64,000 bases of DNA from Azospirillum endophyticum (GTDB taxonomy: Bacteria > Pseudomonadota > Alphaproteobacteria > Azospirillales > Azospirillaceae), in the NCBI RefSeq assembly GCF_016595245.1, contig NZ_JAENHM010000021.1, forward strand, positions 1 through 64,000, read 5' to 3'. The notes under the pieces are model-generated. The model searched no databases and had not been told where the DNA came from. It saw nothing but the letters and a program-made list of their open reading frames with translations. This document shows, piece by piece, positions 29,437 through 37,608 of the stretch; position 1 is the stretch's first letter, and every line of letters starts with the position of its first letter. The position numbers and the translations under genes are program-made.

Positions 29437-30357
29437 TCACGCCAGCAGGCGGGCGATGGGCGGGCGGCTGGGGTAGAGGACGACGCCGTCGTCGGCCGGC
29501 TCGACCTTGGCATCCGGATAGGCGGCCAGGGCATATTGCAGAGCCTGGACGAAGCGCGGCTTGAAATGCTTCATCTGGTCGTAGCCGGCGCCGAACTGGG
29601 CATAGAGCGACGGCCAGGAGATCGGCTGCGGCCGGCTCAGCGAATGCAGCCGGTAGGCCAGCCAGACATAGAGGTCGAGGCTGAGCGAGCGGTCCTTCAG
29701 CTGCCGCACCGCCTCTTCCAGCAGCGGGACCGGGTGGTCGCGCAGCGCCTGGAAGAAGGTTTCGTCCAGCTGGACCACGTCGTTCCACAGCGTGCCCTGG
29801 CGGTCGTCGCCGAGGTCGTCGTGGAAGATCAGGCCGCGCTTGACGATGCCGCCCTTCTCGAAGACATCGGCATCCTCGCCGTCCCAGAAGAATTTCAGCG
29901 AGCAGGCGGAAATGCGCAGAGACTGTTCGCGGAAGCCGCGGAAGGTCTCGCCGCCGACGCTGATGCCCATGCGGGTCAGCCAGTCGCGCATCGAGCGGCC
30001 GAGTTCGACCTCGCGGCGGCCGGTGCGCACGGCCTGGGTCTGCAGATAGATCAGGATCATCCGCGCCCGCGCGCCGTAGGGGACGCCGAACAGCTTCATC
30101 TTGCCGTTCACCTTCAGCCGGCCCGGTTCGACCAGCAGCGTCACCTGATGGCCGCGCTTTTCCCAAGGGACGTCGTCGGCCAGCTTCTTGTGCGGCAGGC
30201 TGGTCAGGCAGAATCCACTGTAGGTGATGCCGAGATGCTGGTTCTCGTCCGCCAGGATATCGGCGGCGATGTCGACCAGCGTCCGCTCCTCGGGCCGGAC
30301 CAGGGCGCGCGCCTTGTCCCGCCCATGTTCGATCACCAGCCTGTGTATGTCGCCCAT
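29437..30357 (-). CDS. repA: Plasmid-type replication initiator RepA
   Basis: A 306-residue protein of the plasmid RepA family (PF04796-like) known from alphaproteobacterial and IncP-type plasmids. Recognisable stretches are ITYSGFCLTSLPHKKLAD, GVPYGARARMILIYLQT, REVELGRSMRDWLTRMG and SISACSLKFFWDG. RepA binds iterons and opens the origin. ATG 30357 follows a GTGAGG ribosome site. The upstream Met (30384) lacks one. The gene points away from a cluster of iteron-like 14-mers at 30473-30679, the usual order for iteron plasmids. No Par or mobilisation gene is nearby, so it looks like an integrated replicon relic or a plasmid-like origin within a larger replicon. Confidence 0.85.
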   Translation of the reverse strand: MGDIHRLVIEHGRDKARALVRPEERTLVDIAADILADENQHLGITYSGFCLTSLPHKKLADDVPWEKRGHQVTLLVEPGRLKVNGKMKLFGVPYGARARMILIYLQTQAVRTGRREVELGRSMRDWLTRMGISVGGETFRGFREQSLRISACSLKFFWDGEDADVFEKGGIVKRGLIFHDDLGDDRQGTLWNDVVQLDETFFQALRDHPVPLLEEAVRQLKDRSLSLDLYVWLAYRLHSLSRPQPISWPSLYAQFGAGYDQMKHFKPRFVQALQYALAAYPDAKVEPADDGVVLYPSRPPIARLLA

Positions 30358-30412
30358 GGCAGCCTCACCCGGATGTTGTGGCATCCTGGTGAGCGGTGGG
30401 CGGCGGAGTCAA

Positions 30413-30679
30413 TGTGGGGTTAGGCGACCGTGCTAATCGACGGTTAGTTGTTAGGCTTATTAGTTGAGTCGCCGCTTGTCCCCATGGGGAAAGCCCGAGT
30501 CGTGCCGCTTGTCCCCACGAATCCGCCGCTTTGCCCCACGGGGAACGGGGTGGAAAACCGCCTGCGGTCGCTTTTCCCCACGGATGGCCGAGGACGACTC
30601 GCGGTGGTTGCGGAGGGACTCGGGGGAAAGCAGGCGAGGACATCGGAGGAAGAGGGCTGGGCGGTCGCTTAACCCCACG
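30413..30679 (+). repeat. Iteron-like repeat cluster (candidate replication origin)
   Basis: Five direct copies of a 14-mer, CGCTTNNCCCCAYG, at 30473-30486, 30506-30519, 30527-30540, 30569-30582 and 30666-30679, plus one degenerate inverted copy at 30413-30426. Start-to-start spacings are 33, 21, 42 and 97 bp, mostly near whole helical turns (10.5 bp). An A+T-rich stretch lies at about 30431-30470 between the inverted copy and the first direct copy, and could be the unwinding element. It sits immediately upstream of repA. This is what an iteron origin looks like. No DnaA box is clearly visible. Confidence 0.7.
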
Positions 30680-30724
30680 GGTGGGGCGAGACGCGCTCCC
30701 CACCCGGCCATCCTTCCGACCTCG

Positions 30725-31564
30725 TCAATGGCTCATCAGCACCGGAACCGTCATGTGCCGCAGCATGAAGCGTGTCATGCCGCCAAGAACCAGCTCGCGG
30801 AAGCGCGAGCGGCCGTAAGCCCCCATCACCACAAGGTCGCAGCTCTCGTCGGCGGCCATGTTCAGCAGGGTATCGCCGGGTTCCACGACATCGGTGGCGA
30901 CATGGGTGGCTTCGACGCGGCAGCCGTGCCGGGACAGGTGGCGGGCGATGTCGGCGCAAGGTTCGTCGCCCAGGCCGTTCGGGCCGGGTTTCGGGTTGGC
31001 GGCCATCACGACGACGCGCTTGGCGGTGGTCAGCAACGGCAGGGCGTCGCCGACGGCGCGCGCCGCCTCGCGGCTGCCGTTCCAGCCGACCAGAACCCGC
31101 TCGCCGATGGTGGGGAAGCGGCCGGCATAGGGGACAACTAGAAGCGGCCGGCCGCATTCGAACAGAAGGTCGCCCGGCTGGGCCACGAGTTGCTCGCGGT
31201 CGCGGTCCGGATCGGGCTGGCCCACCACGATCAGGTCGGCATAGCGGCCGCGCACGGCGGCGGTGATGGTCGGATCGCCTTCCTGCACCAGCCATTCGGA
31301 CCGGTCGGTCAGGCCATGGCGGCGCATGGCGTCGTCGAAAGCCATTGCCAGACGGTCCGTCTGGTCCTTTCGGGACTGCCGACGGCTTTCGCGCAAGTCC
31401 TGCGGGATTTCAGCTTCGATGTAGCCGGGCAACACCATGTCGGTGAAGGCATAGAGTACGGTCAGGTGCGCATCGCATCGGGCTGCGAGCCGTGCCGCAA
31501 GGTCGAGACGCGCCACGGACGCGGGCGTATCGTCGACAACGACCAAGAAGTCCTTGAGAGCCAT
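30725..31564 (-). CDS. Universal stress protein with two UspA domains
   Basis: A 279-residue tandem Usp protein. Each half has the beta-alpha fold, DFLVVVDDTP at the start of the first and ERVLVGWNGS at the second. The C-terminal half has the ATP-binding-type motif GAYGRSRFRELVLGG. UspA tandem proteins respond to stress and bind ATP or small ligands. The ATG at 31564 follows a GGAAGGA ribosome site. Upstream codons are ignored. Faces away from the GGDEF/EAL gene, with about 520 bp between. Confidence 0.9.
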   Translation of the reverse strand: MALKDFLVVVDDTPASVARLDLAARLAARCDAHLTVLYAFTDMVLPGYIEAEIPQDLRESRRQSRKDQTDRLAMAFDDAMRRHGLTDRSEWLVQEGDPTITAAVRGRYADLIVVGQPDPDRDREQLVAQPGDLLFECGRPLLVVPYAGRFPTIGERVLVGWNGSREAARAVGDALPLLTTAKRVVVMAANPKPGPNGLGDEPCADIARHLSRHGCRVEATHVATDVVEPGDTLLNMAADESCDLVVMGAYGRSRFRELVLGGMTRFMLRHMTVPVLMSH

Positions 31565-31888
31565 GGCGTAATTCCTTCCCAAATTGTGAGCGCCCGGATT
31601 GTGATCGTTGCCTTCCCGGCGGGAGACGGCCAGAGCGGCATCCGCCCGAACGACCGCTCGGCAGCTTTGGCCCCACTTGGATTGGCAGTATAAATCCGCT
31701 TACGCCCGCCGAAGCCTTTCCATTGCAAGGCACAGCCATGCCGCCTCCGCGTTCCTGCACTGCACAAAATCTACCACAAGTCGGATTTCCGTCCAAAAGC
31801 GCAATCAAAGGCGGCAATCTACGCCCCAGGGAAAGAAGAGAAGTCTTATGTTCCCCGAATACGGAACGAAAAAATCGGGATTGTGTGT

Positions 31889-31899
31889 GTTACCGTAAC
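31889..31899. promoter_or_regulatory. Inverted repeat GTTAC-C-GTAAC
   Basis: A perfect 5-bp-arm inverted repeat with a single-base centre in the uspA-EAL divergent region. Operator-like in shape, but the binding protein is unknown. Confidence 0.35.
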
Positions 31900-32024
31900 G
31901 CAACCCGCACTTGAATGAATACTATGATATGCCCATGCCTATACCCATGTGTCTCCGTTGCATCGCCTGTAGAAATGTCCAAGCTCTGCTGCACTTGGGC
32001 AGCTTTGGTTTTGACGGGCGGGTG

Positions 32025-32041
32025 ACACTTCGCGTAAGTGT
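32025..32041. promoter_or_regulatory. Inverted repeat ACACTT-N5-AAGTGT
   Basis: Perfect 6-bp arms and a 5-bp spacer (CGCGT), about 43 bp upstream of the EAL gene ATG. A candidate operator for that gene. Confidence 0.4.
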
Positions 32042-32083
32042 TGGGTATCGATTTCCTGTTGGGTACCTCGCTCTTACCTCGCC

Positions 32084-33829
32084 ATGAGTCCTGATCCCCG
32101 AATCTCCGCGCTGGCCGACGCTTTATCGGGTGCCGCTTCCGGCGCGCCTGGGCTTGACGCCCTGCGTCAGATTCTCGACACCATGACGGTGAAGGTGGCG
32201 TTGATGGACCCGCAGCGCCGGCACATCTACGCCAACCGCTCCTATCTGGAGATGATGGCGACGACGCTGGACAAGGCGGTCGGCAGCACCGTCGGCGACC
32301 TTCTGGGCCCGGATCTTCTGCGCAACACCCTGACGGCTGCCGAACGCGCGCTGGCGGGCGAGACGGTGCAGACGGAAGGCTGGATCACCCAGGCCGACGG
32401 CCAGCAGCGTTACGTAACGCGGCTGCATGCGCCGCACCGGGCGGAAGACGGTGCCGTCACCGGTTATTTCGTCATCCTGCAGGACATGACCGAACGTCGG
32501 CAGGTCCAGGACGACCTGTTCCGCCTCGCCTACTACGACCCGGTGACCGGCCTCGCCAACCGTCTGATGCTGCTGAAGCACATGGCGGACTACCGCAACA
32601 TGGGCGAGCCCTTCACGCTCGTCATCCTGGACATCGACCGTTTCGCCGAAATCCGCAGCAGCATGGGGCAGGGCTTCGCCAACGAGCTGCTGGACGGCTT
32701 GGCGCAGCGGATGGCGGCGCAGGCCGCCGCCTTCGACCTGATCGCGCGCGTCAGCGACCATGCCTTCGCCATGCTGGCCGGCGGCGCCTGCGACCGGCCG
32801 GCACTGGAAGGCGCCATCGACGATCTTGCGGCGGTGGTGCGCTCCGCCCGCTCCAGTTCCGGCGGCACGGTGTTCCTGTCCGCCAGCGTCGGCGTCGCCG
32901 TCGCGATGCCGAGCCACGAGCGCCCGGACGACGTGCTGCGGGATGCCGAGATCGCCACCGCCCGCGCCCGCGAGCAGGGCGGCGGGCGGCAGGCTTGGTT
33001 CGATCCGGCGATGCATTCCCATGTGGTCGAGCAGGTGCGGCTGGAGCACGACCTGCGCAGTGCGCTGGCCAGCGGCATCGACCTGTGGGTGGCCTACCAG
33101 CCGATCGTCGAGATGGTGACCGGCGGGCTGGCGGGGTTCGAGGCGCTGATGCGCTGGACCCACCCCGAACGCGGCAACATTCCGCCCGGCATCTTCATCC
33201 CCATCGCCGAGAGCACCGGCTTGGTGGTGTCGCTCGGCACCTGGGTGCTGCGGCAGGCCTGCCTGCAGATCGCCGAATGGCAGGACCGGCGCGAACCGGG
33301 CTCCGCCCCGCTGTTCATGAGCGTCAACCTGTCCACCCACCAGCTGTCCGATCCCAACTTCGTCCAGGTGGTGCGCGAGGTCCTGCGCGAAACCGGGGTG
33401 GAACCGTCCTGGATCAAGCTGGAGCTGACGGAAAGCGCCGTCATGGACAAGGCGGAACAGTCGATCCGCCTGCTGCGCGACCTGCGGGCCCTGGGCATCA
33501 AGCTATCGATCGACGATTTCGGCACCGGCTACTCGTCGCTGTCCTACCTGCACAAGCTGCCGATCGACAGCCTGAAGGTCGACCGCTCCTTCGTCTCCGC
33601 CATGCACCAGTCGGAGGAAAACCGCGCCATCGTCCGCATCATCATGGATCTGGCGCGCCTGCTCGGCTTCGACGTGATCGCCGAGGGGATCGAGACCAGT
33701 TCCGACGCCAACCTGCTGCGCGCCCTGGCCTGCGACTATGGCCAGGGCTACCACTTCGCCCGCCCGCTGCCGCCGAAGGAGGCGGGCAAGCTGGTCGGCG
33801 GAGAGCTGCCGTGGCAGATGCCGCGGTGA
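32084..33829 (+). CDS. PAS-GGDEF-EAL protein, probable c-di-GMP phosphodiesterase
   Basis: A 581-residue protein: a PAS domain (about 25-140), a GGDEF domain (about 145-310) and an EAL domain (about 325-570). The GGDEF signature is replaced by SDHAF at 224-228, so cyclase activity is unlikely. The EAL domain keeps EAL at 353-355, N in MSVNLSTHQL, ELTES, DDFGTGYSSLSYL, a lysine-bearing KVDRSF and EGIET, so it should hydrolyse c-di-GMP. No transmembrane segment is evident, so it is likely cytoplasmic, with PAS sensing an unknown signal. A candidate operator lies at 32025-32041. Confidence 0.92.
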   Translation: MSPDPRISALADALSGAASGAPGLDALRQILDTMTVKVALMDPQRRHIYANRSYLEMMATTLDKAVGSTVGDLLGPDLLRNTLTAAERALAGETVQTEGWITQADGQQRYVTRLHAPHRAEDGAVTGYFVILQDMTERRQVQDDLFRLAYYDPVTGLANRLMLLKHMADYRNMGEPFTLVILDIDRFAEIRSSMGQGFANELLDGLAQRMAAQAAAFDLIARVSDHAFAMLAGGACDRPALEGAIDDLAAVVRSARSSSGGTVFLSASVGVAVAMPSHERPDDVLRDAEIATARAREQGGGRQAWFDPAMHSHVVEQVRLEHDLRSALASGIDLWVAYQPIVEMVTGGLAGFEALMRWTHPERGNIPPGIFIPIAESTGLVVSLGTWVLRQACLQIAEWQDRREPGSAPLFMSVNLSTHQLSDPNFVQVVREVLRETGVEPSWIKLELTESAVMDKAEQSIRLLRDLRALGIKLSIDDFGTGYSSLSYLHKLPIDSLKVDRSFVSAMHQSEENRAIVRIIMDLARLLGFDVIAEGIETSSDANLLRALACDYGQGYHFARPLPPKEAGKLVGGELPWQMPR

Positions 33830-33897
33830 GAGGTCCGGTTTAAGCTCCCGCCGCGTGGCCTCTGCCTAAGCTTGCCGCCCCGGAAACGCCCCCGAAC

Positions 33898-34368
33898 TCA
33901 CTTCCCCCGAACGAATTTCGGCGTTCCCGCGGCTCCGGGCAGCAGGCGGATGGCGTAAGGGCTGGTGCGCATCTGCGCCACCGCCTGGGCCGGGCCGGGC
34001 ACCCTCTCGTGATAGCCGACGACCAGGTCGGTGCCCGTCTGCTGCACGCTGTCGATGGCGACGCCGTAGCCCGCCGTGTCGCGCGGACCCAGGAACACCG
34101 CCACCGCCATCCGCCCACCGGGCAGCGAAGCCGGAGCAGGTTCGCCGACCCTGGCCCACAGAGCCGTCCATTCGCCGGTATCGCGGGCGACGACATAGGC
34201 ACGTTCGGCGGCGCTGCTGTGGTCGCCCTGCCAGACGGTGCCGGCCTCCGCCTGGGCCGGCAACAGATTGCCTTCGGCGCGATCGTTGCCCCCCTGGCAG
34301 CCAGCCAGCAACAGACCAGGGAGCAGCAGCAAGGCCGGGAGCGGGCGGGGACGGAACGGCATCTTCAT
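33898..34368 (-). CDS. PrcB-like lipoprotein
   Basis: A 156-residue secreted lipoprotein with signal peptide ending in LLAGCQG (lipobox L-L-A-G-C, Cys about residue 22) and a C-terminal PrcB_C-like domain: GEWTALWARVG, VAVFLGPRDTAGY and TSPYAIRLLPG. PrcB proteins help assemble an extracytoplasmic protease complex in some bacteria, but here the partner is unknown. ATG 34368 lies 7 bp after the M20 stop, so the two genes are probably cotranscribed. Confidence 0.8.
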   Translation of the reverse strand: MKMPFRPRPLPALLLLPGLLLAGCQGGNDRAEGNLLPAQAEAGTVWQGDHSSAAERAYVVARDTGEWTALWARVGEPAPASLPGGRMAVAVFLGPRDTAGYGVAIDSVQQTGTDLVVGYHERVPGPAQAVAQMRTSPYAIRLLPGAAGTPKFVRGK

Positions 34369-34375
34369 GGGACGG

Positions 34376-35557
34376 TCAGGCGCTCCGCGGCAGGATCGTC
34401 TCGACCAGCGATGCCCAATAGCTGGCACCGGTGGTGAGGATCGCGTCGTTGAAATCATAGTGCGGGTTGTGCAGTCGGCAGGACGGACCGCGGTGGCCGC
34501 CATGACCGAGCCAGATATAGGCACCCGGCCGTTCCTTCAGCATGTAGCCGAAATCCTCCGCCGCCATGGTCGGATCGGGAGCCCAGACCACGTTCTCCTC
34601 GCCGACCACCTTGGCGGCGGCGGCGGCGGCGATGCGCGCTTCGGACTCGCTGTTGATCGTGGCCGGGTAGCCGGGGCGGAAGCGCAGCTCGGCCTTGGCG
34701 CCCAGGCCCTCGGCGATGCTGGAGACGAGGCGGCCGAACTGCTCCTGGATGCGGCGGTGGTTCTCTTCGGAGAAGGTGCGCATGGTGCCGAGCATCCGCG
34801 CGCTGTCGGGAATGACGTTGGCCGCGGTCCCGGCCTCCACCACCGTGATCGACACCACGGCGCTCTCGGCCGGGTTGGTGCCGCGGCTGACCAGGCTCTG
34901 CGCCGCGGTGATGATGTGGGCCGACACCAGGACCGGGTCGATGCCGCGGTGGGGCATGGCGGCGTGGGCGCCATGGCCGCTCACATGGATTTCGAACTGG
35001 TTGGCCGCGGCCATCACCGGACCGGGATGCACGGCGATCCGGCCGGCCGGCAGCTCCGGCCAATTGTGCAGGCCATAGACCTGCTCGCAGTCGAACTGCC
35101 GGAACAGCCCGTCGTCGATCATCCGCTTGGCGCCGCCCAGCCCTTCCTCGGCCGGCTGGAAGATGAAATGGACCATGCCGTCGAAGTTGCGGGTCTCCGC
35201 CAGATAGCGGGCGGCCCCCAGCAGCATGGTGGTGTGCCCGTCATGGCCGCAGGCGTGCATCTTGCCGGCATGGCGCGAGGCATGGTCGAAGTCGTTGGCT
35301 TCCGGCATCGGCAGCGCATCCATGTCGGCGCGCAGGCCGATGGCGCGGCCGCTGCCGGTGCCGAGCCCCGTCAACGTGCCGACCACGCCGGTCCCGCCCA
35401 GGCCGCGGTGCACCGCGATGCCGAACTCCTCCAGCTTCGCGGCGACGATGCCGGAGGTGCGCTCCTCCTCGAACCCCAGCTCCGGATGGGCATGGATGTC
35501 GCGCCGCCACGCGGTCATGTCGTCCTGGAAGGCGGCGATGCGGTTGTTGATCGGCAT
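34376..35557 (-). CDS. M20-family amidohydrolase (N-acyl amino acid/hippurate type)
   Basis: A 393-residue metallopeptidase-like amidohydrolase. Metal-binding CGHDGHTTMLLG, QPAEEGLGG, HNWP and the dimerisation domain in the middle (about 180-290) with SGHGAHAAMPH are clear. Members cleave N-acyl or hippurate-type amides, IAA-amino acid conjugates or release aminobenzoyl groups. The substrate is unknown. ATG 35557, a normal start. It precedes the PrcB-like gene by 7 bp and follows the second GST gene by about 75 bp. Confidence 0.92.
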   Translation of the reverse strand: MPINNRIAAFQDDMTAWRRDIHAHPELGFEEERTSGIVAAKLEEFGIAVHRGLGGTGVVGTLTGLGTGSGRAIGLRADMDALPMPEANDFDHASRHAGKMHACGHDGHTTMLLGAARYLAETRNFDGMVHFIFQPAEEGLGGAKRMIDDGLFRQFDCEQVYGLHNWPELPAGRIAVHPGPVMAAANQFEIHVSGHGAHAAMPHRGIDPVLVSAHIITAAQSLVSRGTNPAESAVVSITVVEAGTAANVIPDSARMLGTMRTFSEENHRRIQEQFGRLVSSIAEGLGAKAELRFRPGYPATINSESEARIAAAAAAKVVGEENVVWAPDPTMAAEDFGYMLKERPGAYIWLGHGGHRGPSCRLHNPHYDFNDAILTTGASYWASLVETILPRSA

Positions 35558-35631
35558 GTCTCTGACGTCTGGTTGGAACGGCCGGATGGCGTTCGGGGGG
35601 GCCGAGGGAGTGGGGAAGGGGCGCAGGGCGT

Positions 35632-36267
35632 TCAGCCGGAAGCGGCCATGTCGGGAATCGCCATTCCGCGTTGGACCGCCGGTCTCGCGGCGACGGCGTC
35701 GTGCCAGCGCTTCAGGTTGGGAAACCGGTCCAGCAGCCCGCCGCCCGCCACCGCCGCGGCGGCGATGAAGGGGAAGCAGGCGATGTCGGCGATGGAGTAG
35801 GTGGCGCCGGCCAGATGCTCAGCCATGCCCAGGCGCTCTTCCAGCGCGGCGTAACAGCGCATCAGTTCGCCCTTGTAGAGGTCGATGGCGTAGGGAATGC
35901 GGTCGGGGGACCGGGCGGCGAAGCGCTGCATGTCGATGGCGGTGGGGCCGAGATCGCTGACGCCCAGCATGAACCAGCTCATCGCTTCGGTCCGCTCGTC
36001 CTCGTCCTCGGGCAGCAGGCGGCCGGTGCGCTCGGCGAAATGCAGCAGGATGGCACCGGAGCCGAACAGGCGCCGCACCCGGCCCCCAGGCAGTTCCTCC
36101 ACCAGCGCCGGAATCTTGGTGATCGGGCTGACCGCCAGGAAATCCGGCCGCTTGTTCTCGCCGGCGGCCAGGTCGACGCGGTGGACGGCGTAAGGCAGTC
36201 CCAACTCCTCCAGCAGGATGGAGGCCTTGCGTCCGTTGGGCGTGGGGAAGCTGTAGAGCGTGAGCAT
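35632..36267 (-). CDS. Glutathione S-transferase, nu-class-like
   Basis: A 211-residue GST. The N-terminal domain starts MLTLYSFPTPNGRKASILLE, like YghU/YfcG nu-class proteins, followed by VSPITKIPALVE and GSGAILLHFAE. The C-terminal domain has TYSIADIACFPFI. The TPNGRK motif replaces the catalytic Ser/Tyr loop with the nu-type Asn. Such proteins show disulfide-reductase activity toward peroxides. ATG 36267 is the family start. Confidence 0.88.
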   Translation of the reverse strand: MLTLYSFPTPNGRKASILLEELGLPYAVHRVDLAAGENKRPDFLAVSPITKIPALVEELPGGRVRRLFGSGAILLHFAERTGRLLPEDEDERTEAMSWFMLGVSDLGPTAIDMQRFAARSPDRIPYAIDLYKGELMRCYAALEERLGMAEHLAGATYSIADIACFPFIAAAAVAGGGLLDRFPNLKRWHDAVAARPAVQRGMAIPDMAASG

Positions 36268-36378
36268 GCTGAGACGGTCCCTGCGCTCCGTCCGAGGCCA
36301 AGTCTCCCGGGAGCGATGGCGCCAGTCTGGCCGATTTGCGCGGCGAACGCCAGCGACAGCAGGGGGCAATTCCGGGAC

Positions 36379-36627
36379 TTAGAACAGCGAAGCGCAGCCG
36401 TCCGGCTTCACGACACGCATGGCCGACGGCGGGTTGGCCGCAAGCTTCGATGCCGGACGGATCGGCCGCCGCACCAATTCGCCCCCGCAGTTCGGGCAGC
36501 GCCGTTCCGGCAATCGGGTCCGGCAGTCCGCGCAGAAGGTGCATTCGAAGGAACAGATATAGGCGTCCGGCGCCTCGGGCGGCAGGTCGCGGTCGCAGCA
36601 TTCGCAGTTCGGGCGCAGGTCCAGCAT
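36379..36627 (-). CDS. DUF1272 zinc-ribbon protein
   Basis: An 82-residue protein of the DUF1272 family. Its two treble-clef-like clusters are NCECCDRD and the pairs CSFECTFCADC and CPNCGGE, giving at least eight cysteines in a small space. Zinc binding is near-certain. Function unknown. The C-terminus is basic. The ATG is at 36627. Confidence 0.88.
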   Translation of the reverse strand: MLDLRPNCECCDRDLPPEAPDAYICSFECTFCADCRTRLPERRCPNCGGELVRRPIRPASKLAANPPSAMRVVKPDGCASLF

Positions 36628-36949
36628 GGCGTGGTCTCCGGTCGGGGATGCGCCATGGAGGATAGCCGGGATCGTCTCGGGCGGTGAGTGGCACGAATGC
36701 CGATGGACGTGAAGATTTTGCCAAAAGCGACGCCGCCTTACCCGGGCTCCGGAGCTGCATCGCTTCCGCTCGGCGGCGGATGGAGCCACCCGACATGCCG
36801 TCGTCTCCGCGACCGGCACACAGGCGAAAACGGCCTCCGGAGCTGTGAGAAACGCACCGGCGCCGGACCGGCGGTCTTGGAATGGTCCGTCCGTTTGGGG
36901 TAGTGTCCGCCCGCACCCCACGGACCAACAACGAGCAGACGCAAGACCG
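36628..36949. other. Gap before the ialB-like gene
   Basis: 322 bp between the DUF1272 start and the ialB-like ATG. I see no convincing gene, tRNA or strong hairpin. The last 60 bp probably contain the ialB promoter, but no consensus box is clear. Confidence 0.4.
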
Positions 36950-37531
36950 ATGTTGCTTCCCAACGCCGTCCGCCGAATTGCCGGGGCCGCCTTTGCCGGT
37001 TCTGTCCTCTCCACCTTCCTCGCCGCCGGCCTTGTCGCCGCGGGCCTGACCGCCGCAGGATTGACCGCGGCTCCGGCCGCCGCCGCCGACCCGCGCCATC
37101 TCGGCACCTTCAAGGACTGGAACGCCTTCCTGTTCGAGGAGAAGGGGCAGAAGGTGTGCTACATCTCCAGCCAGCCCAAGAAGACGGAGCCGAAGGCGAA
37201 GCGCGGCGACATCTACACGCTGGTCACCCACCGTCCGGCGGAGAAGGCGCTGGACGTCGTCAGCGTCATCGTCGGCTATCCGTTCAAGAAGGGCAGCGAC
37301 GCCGAGGTCAGCATCGACGGCAAGGACTTCAAGCTGTTCACCGATGGCGAGACCGCCTGGGCCCGCGATGCCGACGGCGACCGCGCCGTGACGACGGCGC
37401 TGCGCAACGGCAAGCAGATGGTGGTGAAGGGCGTGTCCGGTCGCGGCACCAAGACGACCGACACCTACAGCCTGGCCGGCGTCGGCCAAGCCTATGAGGC
37501 CATCAACGAGGCCTGCGGCGTGAAGCGCTGA
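36950..37531 (+). CDS. IalB-like periplasmic protein
   Basis: A 193-residue protein of the invasion-associated locus B family (DUF1176/IalB). It has a cleavable signal peptide (about 1-47, ending PAAAAADP), a first beta segment around WNAFLFEEKGQKVCYISSQPK, a second Cys near the end (NEACGVKR) and the KRGDIYTLVTHR and GYPFKKGSDAE signatures. IalB family proteins are widespread in alphaproteobacteria. In Bartonella IalB aids erythrocyte entry, but elsewhere the role is unknown. ATG at 36950 gives the best signal peptide. Confidence 0.88.
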   Translation: MLLPNAVRRIAGAAFAGSVLSTFLAAGLVAAGLTAAGLTAAPAAAADPRHLGTFKDWNAFLFEEKGQKVCYISSQPKKTEPKAKRGDIYTLVTHRPAEKALDVVSVIVGYPFKKGSDAEVSIDGKDFKLFTDGETAWARDADGDRAVTTALRNGKQMVVKGVSGRGTKTTDTYSLAGVGQAYEAINEACGVKR

Positions 37532-37545
37532 TCGTCACAGCGCTT

Positions 37546-37575
37546 CACTTGGTCTTTTTTCACTTGGTCTTTTGA
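37546..37575 (+). repeat. Tandem duplication upstream of rlmN
   Basis: TTCACTTGGTCTTTT is repeated twice in direct orientation with a short T-rich joint. It lies between the IalB stop and the rlmN start. The T-runs could serve transcription end or start, but this is unproved. Confidence 0.5.
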
Positions 37576-37608
37576 CTCCGAACGCTCATGGCCCTATGTA
37601 ATGGGGCC

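Larger units (their letters stand above)
31565..32083. other. Divergent control region between uspA and the EAL gene
   Basis: 519 bp without a convincing gene and more A+T-rich than its surroundings. Two perfect inverted repeats are visible: GTTAC-C-GTAAC at 31889-31899 and ACACTT-N5-AAGTGT at 32025-32041. Either could be an operator. The second lies 43 bp upstream of the EAL gene start. Confidence 0.5.

Noticed and set aside
30460..30711. Short frames across the iteron cluster
   Set aside because: They translate the repeats into PWGK/RGTGW-type low-information sequence and lack ribosome sites, so the region is better explained as an origin.
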